Origin: Beijerinckiaceae bacterium
GTDB taxonomy: Bacteria; Pseudomonadota; Alphaproteobacteria; Rhizobiales; Beijerinckiaceae
DNA length: 52,989 nucleotides
Assembly (NCBI GenBank): GCA_947453205.1
Contig: CANGFT010000026.1
Location: 1 to 52,989, forward strand
Reading direction: 5' to 3'
Notes under the pieces: generated by a model
Databases searched by the model: none
Told to the model about the DNA's origin: nothing
Seen by the model: the letters and a program-made list of their open reading frames with translations, nothing else
Position numbers and translations under genes: made by a program
In this document: positions 7,404-15,155 of the stretch, one piece after another
Layout of the letters: each line of letters starts with the position of its first letter
Numbering within the stretch: position 1 is the first letter of the stretch

Positions 7404-9520
7404 CAGCGGCTCCTTCCGGTGTTGCCGATTTCAATAATGAGATTGCCGAAGGTGTCGACGGACAGAACATCACCCGGCCAGACCACCGTGGTGGATGCAT
7501 GCTCCTCGACAAGCGCCGGTCCCGTGATTTTATTGCCGGCCCGCAGCGCATCACGAATGAAGACCGGGGTGCGCATCGCCGTCTTGCGGCCGTCGAAATG
7601 CACAAGACGCTGGCCTGCGCTTGCGGCTGCGGGCGGATTTCGGGTTCCGCGCGTGATCTCTTCGAGCGGGGGTTTTTTCATGACCCCGCTCACCGTCACG
7701 CGCAGGCTGACGATCTCAGCCGCCTCTCTGGGCGCGCAGGTGCCGTAGCGCAACTGATGCTCGGCGTCGAAACGCTCCTTCACGCCTTGACGATCCTGCT
7801 TGCGAAGCAAGGCGCGCGGCAGTTCGATGGTCACCGCATGTTCCTGACCGACATAGCGCATGTCGGCCCAGAGCACCGTGTTGACCTTGAGGGCGCCCGC
7901 GCCGCCGCGCTCCAGCGCCGCGCGGCCCTGCGCGATGAGGTCGGCGTAGACCGCGTCCATATCCTTGAAGGAGAGCGTCGCAAGCCGCGCGGGCCATGTG
8001 CGGACATAGTCATACCGCAGATCCGAAAAGAGCATGCCGAAGGCGCAGAAATGACCGGGCGCGCGCGGCACGATCACGCGGGCCATGCCGATCTCACGCG
8101 CAATTGCGCAGGCGTGCAAGGGCCCCGCGCCGCCATAGGCGATCAGCGGAAAGGCGGCGGCGTCGAGACCGCGCTCCGTCGTGACTGTCTTCACCGCCCA
8201 TGACATGGCGGTGGCGGCGATGCGCAAAACGCCCTTCGCGGCCTCTATCACATCAAGACCGAGCGGCTCTGCGATCTTCTTCGCGATGGCCGCCCGCGCG
8301 GCCGCGACATCAAGCTGCATCGAGCCGCCGAGGAAACGGTTCGCGGCAAGGCGTCCGAGCACGAGGTTGGCGTCGGTGACCGTCGGCTGCTCGCCGCCGC
8401 GTCCATAACAGGCCGGGCCTGGCTCGGCCCCCGCGCTGCGCGGGCCCACATGCAGGGCCTGGCCTTCGTCGAGCCAGGCGATGCTGCCACCGCCGGTGCC
8501 CACCTCGAAAATATCGATCATCGAGGTCTGCACGGGCAAGGCGCGGTCATAGCCGCCCACCAGCGCCACGCTGTTGGTGAGCGCCTGACCTTTGTAGATC
8601 ACGCCAGCCTTGGCGGTTGTGCCGCCCATGTCGAAGGCGATGGCCTCTTCCTGCCCCATGGCCGCGCAAAGGGCCTGCGCGCCAATGACGCCCGCCGCAG
8701 GGCCGGATTCGAGCATGCGGATGCACTGCTCCTTGGCCTGCGCGGATTCGTAGAGGCCGCCCGTCGACTGCACGAGCATGAAGGCGCCGGTGAAGTTCTC
8801 TCTGGCGAGGTGATCGTCAATCTCGGCGATGTAATCGCGCACGCGCGGGCCGACGAAGGCGTTGGCGACCACCGTCGAGCAACGCTCGAACTCGCGATAT
8901 TCCTGCGACAGTTCATGGGAGGCGCTGACGAAGACGCCGGGCAACTCCTGCGCCACAATCTCCTTCACGCGCCGTTCATGGGCGGGGTTGCGGTAGGAAT
9001 GCAGAAACATGACCGCCACAGCCTCGACATCGAGCGCCCGCAGCTTCCCGCAGACCTCGCGCACGCCAGCTTCATCGAGCGCCACATGAACATCGCCCTC
9101 GGCCGTCATGCGTTCGCGCACTTCAAAGCGCATGGAGCGGCGCACCAGCGGATCATGTTTGCGGAAATAAAGATTGTAGGCGTCAGGCCGGTTGATGCGC
9201 CCGATCTCATAAACGTCCCGAAAACCTTCCGTCGTGATCAGCGCGGTGCGGGCGCCAGTGCGCTCCAGCATCGTGTTGATGGCGATGGTGGAGCCATGCA
9301 GGAAGAGCGAGGCGTCAGCGACGTCGGCGCCCGCCTCCGCGACGCCTGTGTTGATCCCATCCACAAGATGCGCAGGCGTCGAGAGGGTCTTTCCGAGCAG
9401 CAACTTGCGCGTTCGCGCGTCAAAGGCAGCCACATCAGTGAAGGTGCCGCCGATGTCGGATGCAAGCCTGAGGGATTGGCGGAGGGATGGGCGCGCTGCG
9501 GTCTTTGGTTTTTTTGTCAT
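7403..9520 (-). CDS. Hydantoinase A/oxoprolinase family protein (HyuA, set A)
   Basis: The 705-residue protein is an ASKHA-fold HyuA subunit. It has the phosphate-binding motif SDIGGTFTDVAAFD near residue 21, HGSTIAINTMLERTGA, a second phosphate motif AFDMGGTTAKAG near 300, GTGGGSIAWLDEG, and the adenosine-region motif YGGAGPLHA near 470. In related enzymes HyuA binds and cleaves ATP to activate the ring amide or the carboxylation substrate while HyuB completes the site. It is the first gene of set A, and the divergent gap to the next gene holds its promoter. No good ribosome-binding site is visible before the ATG. It is the longest and most divergent of the three HyuA proteins in the window. 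Confidence 0.9.
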   Translation of the reverse strand: MTKKPKTAARPSLRQSLRLASDIGGTFTDVAAFDARTRKLLLGKTLSTPAHLVDGINTGVAEAGADVADASLFLHGSTIAINTMLERTGARTALITTEGFRDVYEIGRINRPDAYNLYFRKHDPLVRRSMRFEVRERMTAEGDVHVALDEAGVREVCGKLRALDVEAVAVMFLHSYRNPAHERRVKEIVAQELPGVFVSASHELSQEYREFERCSTVVANAFVGPRVRDYIAEIDDHLARENFTGAFMLVQSTGGLYESAQAKEQCIRMLESGPAAGVIGAQALCAAMGQEEAIAFDMGGTTAKAGVIYKGQALTNSVALVGGYDRALPVQTSMIDIFEVGTGGGSIAWLDEGQALHVGPRSAGAEPGPACYGRGGEQPTVTDANLVLGRLAANRFLGGSMQLDVAAARAAIAKKIAEPLGLDVIEAAKGVLRIAATAMSWAVKTVTTERGLDAAAFPLIAYGGAGPLHACAIAREIGMARVIVPRAPGHFCAFGMLFSDLRYDYVRTWPARLATLSFKDMDAVYADLIAQGRAALERGGAGALKVNTVLWADMRYVGQEHAVTIELPRALLRKQDRQGVKERFDAEHQLRYGTCAPREAAEIVSLRVTVSGVMKKPPLEEITRGTRNPPAAASAGQRLVHFDGRKTAMRTPVFIRDALRAGNKITGPALVEEHASTTVVWPGDVLSVDTFGNLIIEIGNTGRSR

Positions 9521-9690
9521 TCACGTCATCGCCGGGAGATGGAGAGTATCGCACGATCCGACCTCGCCAAGTCAGCGCAAGCCTGTGTGGCTGCGCTTCA
9601 TCAGGCGAGGAGCTTCAGGCGCCTGTATTGCGCTTTTGCGCAAAACCGCGCAAGTTTTGCCCCATGAGGTTGAATGCGTCAAGAAAGCGG

Positions 9691-10071
9691 ATGGGCCTGA
9701 AGCTCTCTGCGGCCACAGCAGGCGAAGAGCTGTTGTCGGGCGCTGCGCTGGCGCGCCAATGGGCGAGCGCGGATTTGTTTTCAGGGGCGCTCGGGGGCTG
9801 CCTTTGCGCTGGCGGCTTTCACGTTCCAATCGACGCCGCCGCCGTGGCGCTGGATCTGCTGGCCTATCTCGAAGATAAATACGCCAGCAGCGACAAAGCG
9901 CCGCTTGCAGGCTTCGTCAAGCAGGCCATGGCGGGCACAGGCCATTTCGGGGATTGGCTCGCCAGTCTGGATCACTCCACACTGCAGGCGGAGGATCTGG
10001 CGACGCTCATGGCCGACCTCAAGACCACGCTCGACACGATGTCGGGCTCGCGCGGATTCGCCTGCGCCTGA
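9691..10071 (+). CDS. Small protein of unknown function
   Basis: A 126-residue ORF with normal GC-rich codon use reads MGLKLSAATAGEELLSGAAL and ends GSRGFACA, finishing exactly where the convergent acyl-CoA dehydrogenase gene ends. The ATG at 9691 has AAGAAAG upstream; ATGs at 9664 and further upstream lack a site, and the longest form would run into hyuA. It has two close cysteines (GGCLCAGG) and an alanine/leucine-rich helix, with no signal peptide or recognisable domain. Its existence as a gene rests on ORF length, codon use and its fit in the gap, so it is probable rather than certain. Confidence 0.5.
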   Translation: MGLKLSAATAGEELLSGAALARQWASADLFSGALGGCLCAGGFHVPIDAAAVALDLLAYLEDKYASSDKAPLAGFVKQAMAGTGHFGDWLASLDHSTLQAEDLATLMADLKTTLDTMSGSRGFACA

Positions 10072-11223
10072 TCAACGCGCCTTCATGCCCATGAGATTGG
10101 CGAGCAGATTGCGCTGGGTCTGCGAGGTTCCTGCGGCGATGGTGGCGGAGCGCGAGTCGCGGAAATAGCGTTGCATGTCGAACTCTTCGTTCAGCCCGTA
10201 GCCGCCCATGATCTGCACGCCCATATTGGCGTGCCGGGCATACATCTCGGACGTGTAGAGCTTGGCCTGGGTGATCTCGCGCAGGGCGTCCCGGCCCTGG
10301 GCGGCAAGCCATGCGGCGCGCCACATCAGCAGCTTGCCCGCCTCAAGCTCGCTCTGCATGTCCGCAAGCATATGCCCGATGGCCTGAAACGAGCCGATGG
10401 GCTGGCCGAACTGCACGCGCTCGCCCGCATATTTCACGGCAAGATCGAGCACCGCCTGCGCGCCGCCGCAATTTCCTGCAGCCGACACGGCCCGTTCATA
10501 TTGCAGCCCGCCCATCAGGCAATCCCAGCCGCCGCCCTCCCCGCCAATGACCCGGTCGGCGTCGACGGGCGCATCGCGCAAAAAGACCTCATAAGTGCCC
10601 ACCGTGCGCCGCCCCAACATGCCGAGCTTGCGAAGCTCGACCCCGGGCGCGTCATTGTCGATGAGGATATGCGTGACGCCCTTGCGATAATGAACCGTTT
10701 TGTCGGTCTTCACATAGGCGCAGATGACGCTGTTCTTGAGCCCGGCGCCGGTGGTCCAGAGCTTCTGGCCGTTGACGATGTAACGGTCACCGTCGCGCAC
10801 AGCCATGGTGTGGATATTGCCGACATCAGAGCCCGCATCAGGTTCGGAAATGCCGATGGCGAACTTTATTTTTCCGTCGAGCAGACGCGGCAGCCAATAG
10901 GCGCGCTGTTCGTCCGTGCCCTTGCGCAGCACGTTGAGGCCGCAGAAAATGCTGCCTGCGAAGGCCATGGTGAGATCGGTGGAGACGCGCGAAAGTTCAT
11001 AAATCACCAGCGCAAGGTCGAGCGCGTCACCGCCAAGGCCGCCGACCTCCGCCGGGAACGGCAGGCGCAACAGCCCCGCCTCCACCCAGGCCTGATAGAG
11101 CTCTTCGGGAAAACTGCGGTCCCCATCCCATTTGCGCACGGCTTCGGGCGGGGCATGGCGCGCCATCAATTTGATGACGCTTTCGCGCAGCATCTCCTGT
11201 TCTTCGGTGAAGTCGAAGTTCAT
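10072..11223 (-). CDS. Acyl-CoA dehydrogenase
   Basis: The 383-residue FAD enzyme has the full acyl-CoA dehydrogenase architecture: N-terminal helical domain, ISEPDAGSDVGN near residue 135, NGQKLWTTGAG near 160, and GERVQFGQPIGSFQAIGHMLADM near 268. The usual catalytic Glu in the C-terminal YEGT motif is replaced (TIAAGTSQTQR). A Glu in helix G (GLQYERAVSAAG) sits where isovaleryl-CoA dehydrogenase has its base, so the enzyme is probably active with the alternative base. It is the last gene of the operon with the ADP-forming acyl-CoA synthetase (4-bp gap) and the hydratase/lyase, which fits alpha,beta-desaturation of the CoA thioester made there. Its stop abuts a convergent gene with no spacer. 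Confidence 0.92.
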   Translation of the reverse strand: MNFDFTEEQEMLRESVIKLMARHAPPEAVRKWDGDRSFPEELYQAWVEAGLLRLPFPAEVGGLGGDALDLALVIYELSRVSTDLTMAFAGSIFCGLNVLRKGTDEQRAYWLPRLLDGKIKFAIGISEPDAGSDVGNIHTMAVRDGDRYIVNGQKLWTTGAGLKNSVICAYVKTDKTVHYRKGVTHILIDNDAPGVELRKLGMLGRRTVGTYEVFLRDAPVDADRVIGGEGGGWDCLMGGLQYERAVSAAGNCGGAQAVLDLAVKYAGERVQFGQPIGSFQAIGHMLADMQSELEAGKLLMWRAAWLAAQGRDALREITQAKLYTSEMYARHANMGVQIMGGYGLNEEFDMQRYFRDSRSATIAAGTSQTQRNLLANLMGMKAR

Positions 11224-11227
11224 GGAC

Positions 11228-13330
11228 TCAGCTCATCACGATGAGGGCGTCGAGCGCCAAGGCGCCCTCGCCCTGCGCATAGACATTCACGGGATTGACG
11301 TCGATCTCGGCGATGCGCGGATCAGCCTGCATCAGCGCGCCGATCATGGCGGCGATATTGGCGAGCGCATCGACGTCGCGGGGCGCAGCGCCGCGCAGTC
11401 CGCCCAGAAGCGCTGCGCCTTTCAGTTCGCCGAGCCTGGCGATGATCTCCGCCTTGCTCGCCTGCGCTGGAAGGAGAACCGCGTCATGCAGCGCCTCGGT
11501 CCAGACGCCGCCAAGGCCCACGACGATCACAGGCCCCCAAAGCGGATCACGACGCGCGCCGACGATCATCTCCAAGCCGCCGCGCGGCGCCATGCCCTCC
11601 ACGAGCACGCCATCAAGCTGCAAGGCGCCGTCATAAGCCCGCACATTGGCGAGCAGCCTGCCATGGGCCTCCACGAGCGCCGCTTCATCCGCGAGACCCA
11701 CGATCACGCCGCCCGCTTCGCTTTTATGCGCGAGGGAATCGGCCTGCGCTTTGATGACGACGGGATAGCCGATGCGCGCAGCGATGGCGCGGGCTTCATC
11801 AAGATTGCGCGCAAGGCCGCCATGCGGGGTCGAGACGCCCAGCGCGTTGAGGATCGCCTTGCCGCGCCACTCCGCCACGGGGCCATGCGTGTCCAGCGCG
11901 AGCGGCTTCAGAGTGGGCGCGGCCACGTCGTCCTGCGGCTGCGCGCGCCCATGGGCCGACAACCGCGCCAGTGCGCGCAAGGCGCGGTCGGGGGAGCGGA
12001 AGAAGGGGATGCCGCTGTCGCGCATCTCCTCCATGAACTGGGGATCGAGCGGATAATCATCGCCCATGTAAACAACCGCCACGGGCTTTGAGGTCGCCTC
12101 CAGCACTGGCCGCATGGCGCGCCATTTGTTGATCTGCTGCGGCTTGCCGCCGCCCATGGCCGCCACAAGCAAGAAGCCTACGCGCGGATCATCAAGCAGG
12201 GCCGCGGCGCTGTCGCCAAACAGGCTCGGCTTCTGCATGCCGGCCGCCGTGATGTCGAGGGGATTGTCGATGGCCGCGAAGGACGGCAGCACCGCGCGCA
12301 GGGCGTCATGGGTGCTTTGCGAAAGCTCCGGCAGGTCGAGGCCGATCTCCTCGCAGAAATCGAGCGAGAAGCCCCGCAGCGCGCCAGAATTGCTGAGCAC
12401 GCCAACGCCGCCTGTGACGGGCTTTGGATAGCGCGTGACGAGCGTCGTCACATCGAAGAGTTCATCAAGCCCGCCGACCACGATGACGCCCTCGCGCTCC
12501 ACGCAGGCGCGCATGATGGCGTGGTCTCCGGCGAGCGCCCCGGTATGGGACTTCGCGGCCTCTCGCGCGCGCATGCTCTGGCCGGGATGCAGCAGGACGA
12601 TGGGCTTTGAGGCCGCCCGCGCCCGCGCCGCCAGCTTGAGAAAACGCTGGGGATTGCGGATCTGCTCGACAAAGAGCGAGAAGGCGGTGATGGAGGGATC
12701 GTCGATGAGCAGGTCGAGGTAATCCTCAGCGCTCAGCACGGCTTCGTTGCCGGTGGAGACAGATTGCGCCACCGGCACGCCGCGCCCCATCAGGGCGTAG
12801 CGGATATTGCCCTGCATGGCGCCGCTCTGAGCCACCACGCAAACGCCGGGGCCATTGGTCGGGTGAGGCTCCACCGGCTCGAAGGTGAGCGGCACGCCAT
12901 CGGCATAGTTGACGCAGCCAATGCAATTGGGGCCAAGCACGACCATATCTGCGTCGCGCGCAGCCCTGGCGAAAGCCGCCTGCGCGACGGCGCCCGCCTC
13001 GTCTTGTTCGCTGAAGCCTGAGGCGAAGACGACGACGCCGCCGACGCCCCGCCGTCCGCAGGCCTCGATGGATTCCTGCACCGCCTGCGCGGGAACGATG
13101 AGGACCAGCGCATCCACGCCCATGGGCAGATCATCGATGGAGGGAACGCAGGGCGTTCCATCGATCTCCGTCCTGCTGCGGCTGACGAAATGCAGCGCGC
13201 CCGGATAGGCGAAGCGCCGCAGGTTCACCAGCACATTGTTTCCAACGGACAGGGGCTCGGGAGAGGCGCCGACCACGGCGATGGACCGTGGCCGCAGAAG
13301 CCGCGCGAGCGGGGAACGCTGATCGCTCAT
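11228..13330 (-). CDS. ADP-forming acyl-CoA synthetase (acetate--CoA ligase family, alpha-beta fusion)
   Basis: The 700-residue protein joins the two subunits of NDP-forming acyl-CoA synthetases. Residues 1-130 form a CoA-binding Rossmann domain (RPRSIAVVGASPEPLSVGN), followed by a ligase domain with VLGPNCIGCVN and the phospho-histidine motif AAKSHTGALAGDHA near 260. From about 470 to the end it has an ATP-grasp domain (GYPVVIKAQADSLAHKSEAGG). It would convert an organic acid, ATP and CoA to acyl-CoA, ADP and phosphate. It lies between the hydratase/lyase gene (3-bp gap) and the dehydrogenase gene (4-bp gap), so it likely activates the acid that these enzymes process. No signal peptide; cytoplasmic. 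Confidence 0.9.
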   Translation of the reverse strand: MSDQRSPLARLLRPRSIAVVGASPEPLSVGNNVLVNLRRFAYPGALHFVSRSRTEIDGTPCVPSIDDLPMGVDALVLIVPAQAVQESIEACGRRGVGGVVVFASGFSEQDEAGAVAQAAFARAARDADMVVLGPNCIGCVNYADGVPLTFEPVEPHPTNGPGVCVVAQSGAMQGNIRYALMGRGVPVAQSVSTGNEAVLSAEDYLDLLIDDPSITAFSLFVEQIRNPQRFLKLAARARAASKPIVLLHPGQSMRAREAAKSHTGALAGDHAIMRACVEREGVIVVGGLDELFDVTTLVTRYPKPVTGGVGVLSNSGALRGFSLDFCEEIGLDLPELSQSTHDALRAVLPSFAAIDNPLDITAAGMQKPSLFGDSAAALLDDPRVGFLLVAAMGGGKPQQINKWRAMRPVLEATSKPVAVVYMGDDYPLDPQFMEEMRDSGIPFFRSPDRALRALARLSAHGRAQPQDDVAAPTLKPLALDTHGPVAEWRGKAILNALGVSTPHGGLARNLDEARAIAARIGYPVVIKAQADSLAHKSEAGGVIVGLADEAALVEAHGRLLANVRAYDGALQLDGVLVEGMAPRGGLEMIVGARRDPLWGPVIVVGLGGVWTEALHDAVLLPAQASKAEIIARLGELKGAALLGGLRGAAPRDVDALANIAAMIGALMQADPRIAEIDVNPVNVYAQGEGALALDALIVMS

Positions 13331-13333
13331 GGA

Positions 13334-14182
13334 TCAATCCCGGCGATAGGCGCCAAGGCCCGGACGATAGGACTTCTCGTCGAGGAACTGCTTCATGCCC
13401 TTGTCGGCGCCCTTTTCCGGATCCCAGAACTTCGTCTGGTCGGATTTGGCCGCAAGATATTCCGCCGCCGCATCCCACGACATTTCGCGGGTGTAGTGGT
13501 AGGCGGTCTTGCAGGCGCGCAGGACATTCGGGTTCTTTTCGATCAGCTTCTTCGCAATGGCGGTCGTCTTCGCCACGAGCTGATCCTTGGGCACGGCGAA
13601 ATTCACGATGCCGATGTCCTCGGCGGTGCGTCCATCAAAGGTCTCGCCGGTGAGGATATAATAGAGCGCCTTGCGCTGGGAGAGCGCCATCGCCACCGAC
13701 TTCGTGACGATGCCGGCGGGGATGATGCCCCAGTTGATTTCCGAAAGGCCGAACGTCGCCTCCTCATCGGCCACGGCGAGGTCGCAGGCAAGAAGCACCT
13801 GGAAGGCGCCGCCAAAGCACCAGCCATTGACCATGGCGATGGTGGGCTTGGGGTAATGCATCATGCGCCGCCACTGCCAGGCGGAATTGGCGCGATAGAG
13901 GCGCTCGCGCAGCATCGGGTGGCCCGCGTCCATCTCGCGGAAATATTCCTTGAGGTCCTGGCCGGCCGAGAAAGCGTCGCCAGCGCCGGTGATGACCACG
14001 CAGCGCGCGCTCTCCTCCATCTCCAGCACGTCCATCACCTGCACCATCTCATAGACGATGGCGGGGTTGAAGGCGTTGCGCTTGGAGGGACGGTTGAGTG
14101 TCACCCAGGCGATGCCCTCCTCGATTTTGACGAGAACATTCTCCTGCGGCAGGGACTCAAGTCCCGGGGGCTTCTGGGTCAT
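13334..14182 (-). CDS. Enoyl-CoA hydratase family, p-hydroxycinnamoyl-CoA hydratase/lyase homologue
   Basis: The 282-residue crotonase-fold protein closely resembles p-hydroxycinnamoyl-CoA hydratase/lyase (HCHL), which converts feruloyl- or coumaroyl-CoA to the aldehyde and acetyl-CoA. Diagnostic stretches are SAGQDLKEYFREMDAG, TIAMVNGWCFGGAF, ATFGLSEINWGI and KGMKQFLDEKSYRPGL. The catalytic Glu of HCHL (Glu143) is present as Glu148. By alignment from memory, the ring-hydroxyl-binding Tyr239 is Ala244 and Ser123 is Gln128, so the ring substituent recognised may differ. First gene of the operon with an ADP-forming ligase and a dehydrogenase, which would fit a side-chain-shortening route for phenylpropanoid-like acids. 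Confidence 0.85.
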   Translation of the reverse strand: MTQKPPGLESLPQENVLVKIEEGIAWVTLNRPSKRNAFNPAIVYEMVQVMDVLEMEESARCVVITGAGDAFSAGQDLKEYFREMDAGHPMLRERLYRANSAWQWRRMMHYPKPTIAMVNGWCFGGAFQVLLACDLAVADEEATFGLSEINWGIIPAGIVTKSVAMALSQRKALYYILTGETFDGRTAEDIGIVNFAVPKDQLVAKTTAIAKKLIEKNPNVLRACKTAYHYTREMSWDAAAEYLAAKSDQTKFWDPEKGADKGMKQFLDEKSYRPGLGAYRRD

Positions 14183-14248
14183 GGATTCCTCCTTGAATCG
14201 TTCACCCCCTTATGCAGGGCGGAGGAACCGTGGCCAAGCGGTTTTTCA

Positions 14249-14267
14249 GCGCGAAATATTTCCGCGC
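14249..14267. promoter_or_regulatory. GC-flanked near-palindrome upstream of the hydratase/lyase operon
   Basis: The 19-base sequence GCGCGAAATATTTCCGCGC is an interrupted palindrome, with GCGCG/CGCGC arms around AAATATTT, lying 67-85 bp upstream of the ATG at 14182. This is a typical place for an operator of a CoA-thioester-responsive repressor, but no regulator gene is adjacent. It is a candidate only. Confidence 0.25.
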
Positions 14268-14360
14268 CTCCAAACTCGAAAGCTCGGCAAACGGGGCGAC
14301 AGAACATCCAGATATCTGAAATATAAAGGGTTCTGGACCCACATAGAGCCGATCGGCGGC

Positions 14361-14759
14361 CTATCGGGCGACTGGATTGACCGAAAGCTGGATCCGGCCA
14401 CCCTCCATGGAGACAGACCAGGTCGGCTGCTTCTTTTCGGTCGAACCGCTGGCGGCAGTCGCCGCCCGGGGCGCCTGAACCGGGGCCTGCGCAGCAGCCA
14501 TCGCCGCCGCATTGGCGTTGAACAGATCCTGGAAGGCGTTGCGACCGACCTCCGCGCTTTCAGGACCGCCCCCCGCGACCGCTCCGGACCGTCCGGCCGA
14601 CTTGTCCGCATGGAAGCCGGTCGCGCCGATATGGGCATAGGTCAGCATTTCGCGGGAGGAGACGTCGGAATTGGAAAGCCCCCAACCCAGAGGCTCCTGT
14701 TTCGAGCCACCCGAGACGGACCTGACAGAAAGTGAAACCGAATTGCTGATAGGTATCAT
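14361..14759 (-). CDS. Small protein of unknown function, possibly exported or surface-associated
   Basis: A 132-residue ORF starts MIPISNSVSLSVRSVSGGSK and has a serine-rich N-terminus, a glycine-rich middle, an alanine/proline/glutamine-rich linker (AAAMAAAQAPVQAPRAATAA) and a C-terminal strand-like tail WSVSMEGGRIQLSVNPVAR. The ATG has GGGGGG six bases upstream. No domain is recognised and there is no classical signal peptide. It stands alone between the hydratase/lyase operon and set C. The low-complexity linker suggests an extracytoplasmic or filament-associated protein, but this is not demonstrated. Confidence 0.65.
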   Translation of the reverse strand: MIPISNSVSLSVRSVSGGSKQEPLGWGLSNSDVSSREMLTYAHIGATGFHADKSAGRSGAVAGGGPESAEVGRNAFQDLFNANAAAMAAAQAPVQAPRAATAASGSTEKKQPTWSVSMEGGRIQLSVNPVAR

Positions 14760-15155
14760 GGCATGCCCCCCGAAACACGGATGCGTGATAAGCGTGTTAG
14801 AGCATTTTTAATGCCAACTGTGCTTGGGGCGCCTGAACAGGTGATTCGCGGCTATTCAAGAGCTTGCGGAATACTTAATCACCGCAATTTAAAGCATTGA
14901 TCTTGAATATGTTCTGCGCCGAAAATTCTGAAAGCTCCCGCCCAGGTCAGACCGGCCTGAAGCCTTCATGGAGCCCGAGCGCCGCCCGCCATCTCAGGGC
15001 TTTGACGGCAGATTTGGATCATTTGAGGGGGTTGAGGCGCAAATCTGACCCTCCGGCGTCCATGCCTTCCACCCTCTTTTCAACCCTCCATAAGACGCTC
15101 GGCATGGAAGGTTCAGACATCGTCCTGACACGGGGATGATGCGAGCCTGCCAAAT
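14760..15155. other. 396-bp intergenic region without a convincing gene
   Basis: The left part holds the leader and possible sigma-54 promoter of the minus-strand gene ending upstream at 14361. A plus-strand ORF of 80 codons at 14897-15139 lacks a ribosome-binding site and any family resemblance and is not called. The right part (15059-15115) carries complementary CCTTCCA and TGGAAGG segments about 45 bp apart, just downstream of the set C stop at 15156. No clear terminator with a T-run was seen. Confidence 0.6.
14801..14817 (-). promoter_or_regulatory. Candidate sigma-54 promoter
   Basis: Read on the minus strand the sequence is TTGGCATTAAAAATGCT, which has the invariant GG and GC dinucleotides 10 bases apart and matches the TGGCA-N6-(T)TGC(A/T) consensus in nearly all positions; one T of the -12 element is A. 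It lies about 42 bp upstream of the ATG at 14759, a usual distance. The match is by eye and a chance hit is possible. Confidence 0.4.

Noticed and set aside
14897-15139. Plus-strand 80-codon ORF in the 14760-15155 gap
   Set aside because: No ribosome-binding site, no recognisable motif and poor codon pattern; left as intergenic.
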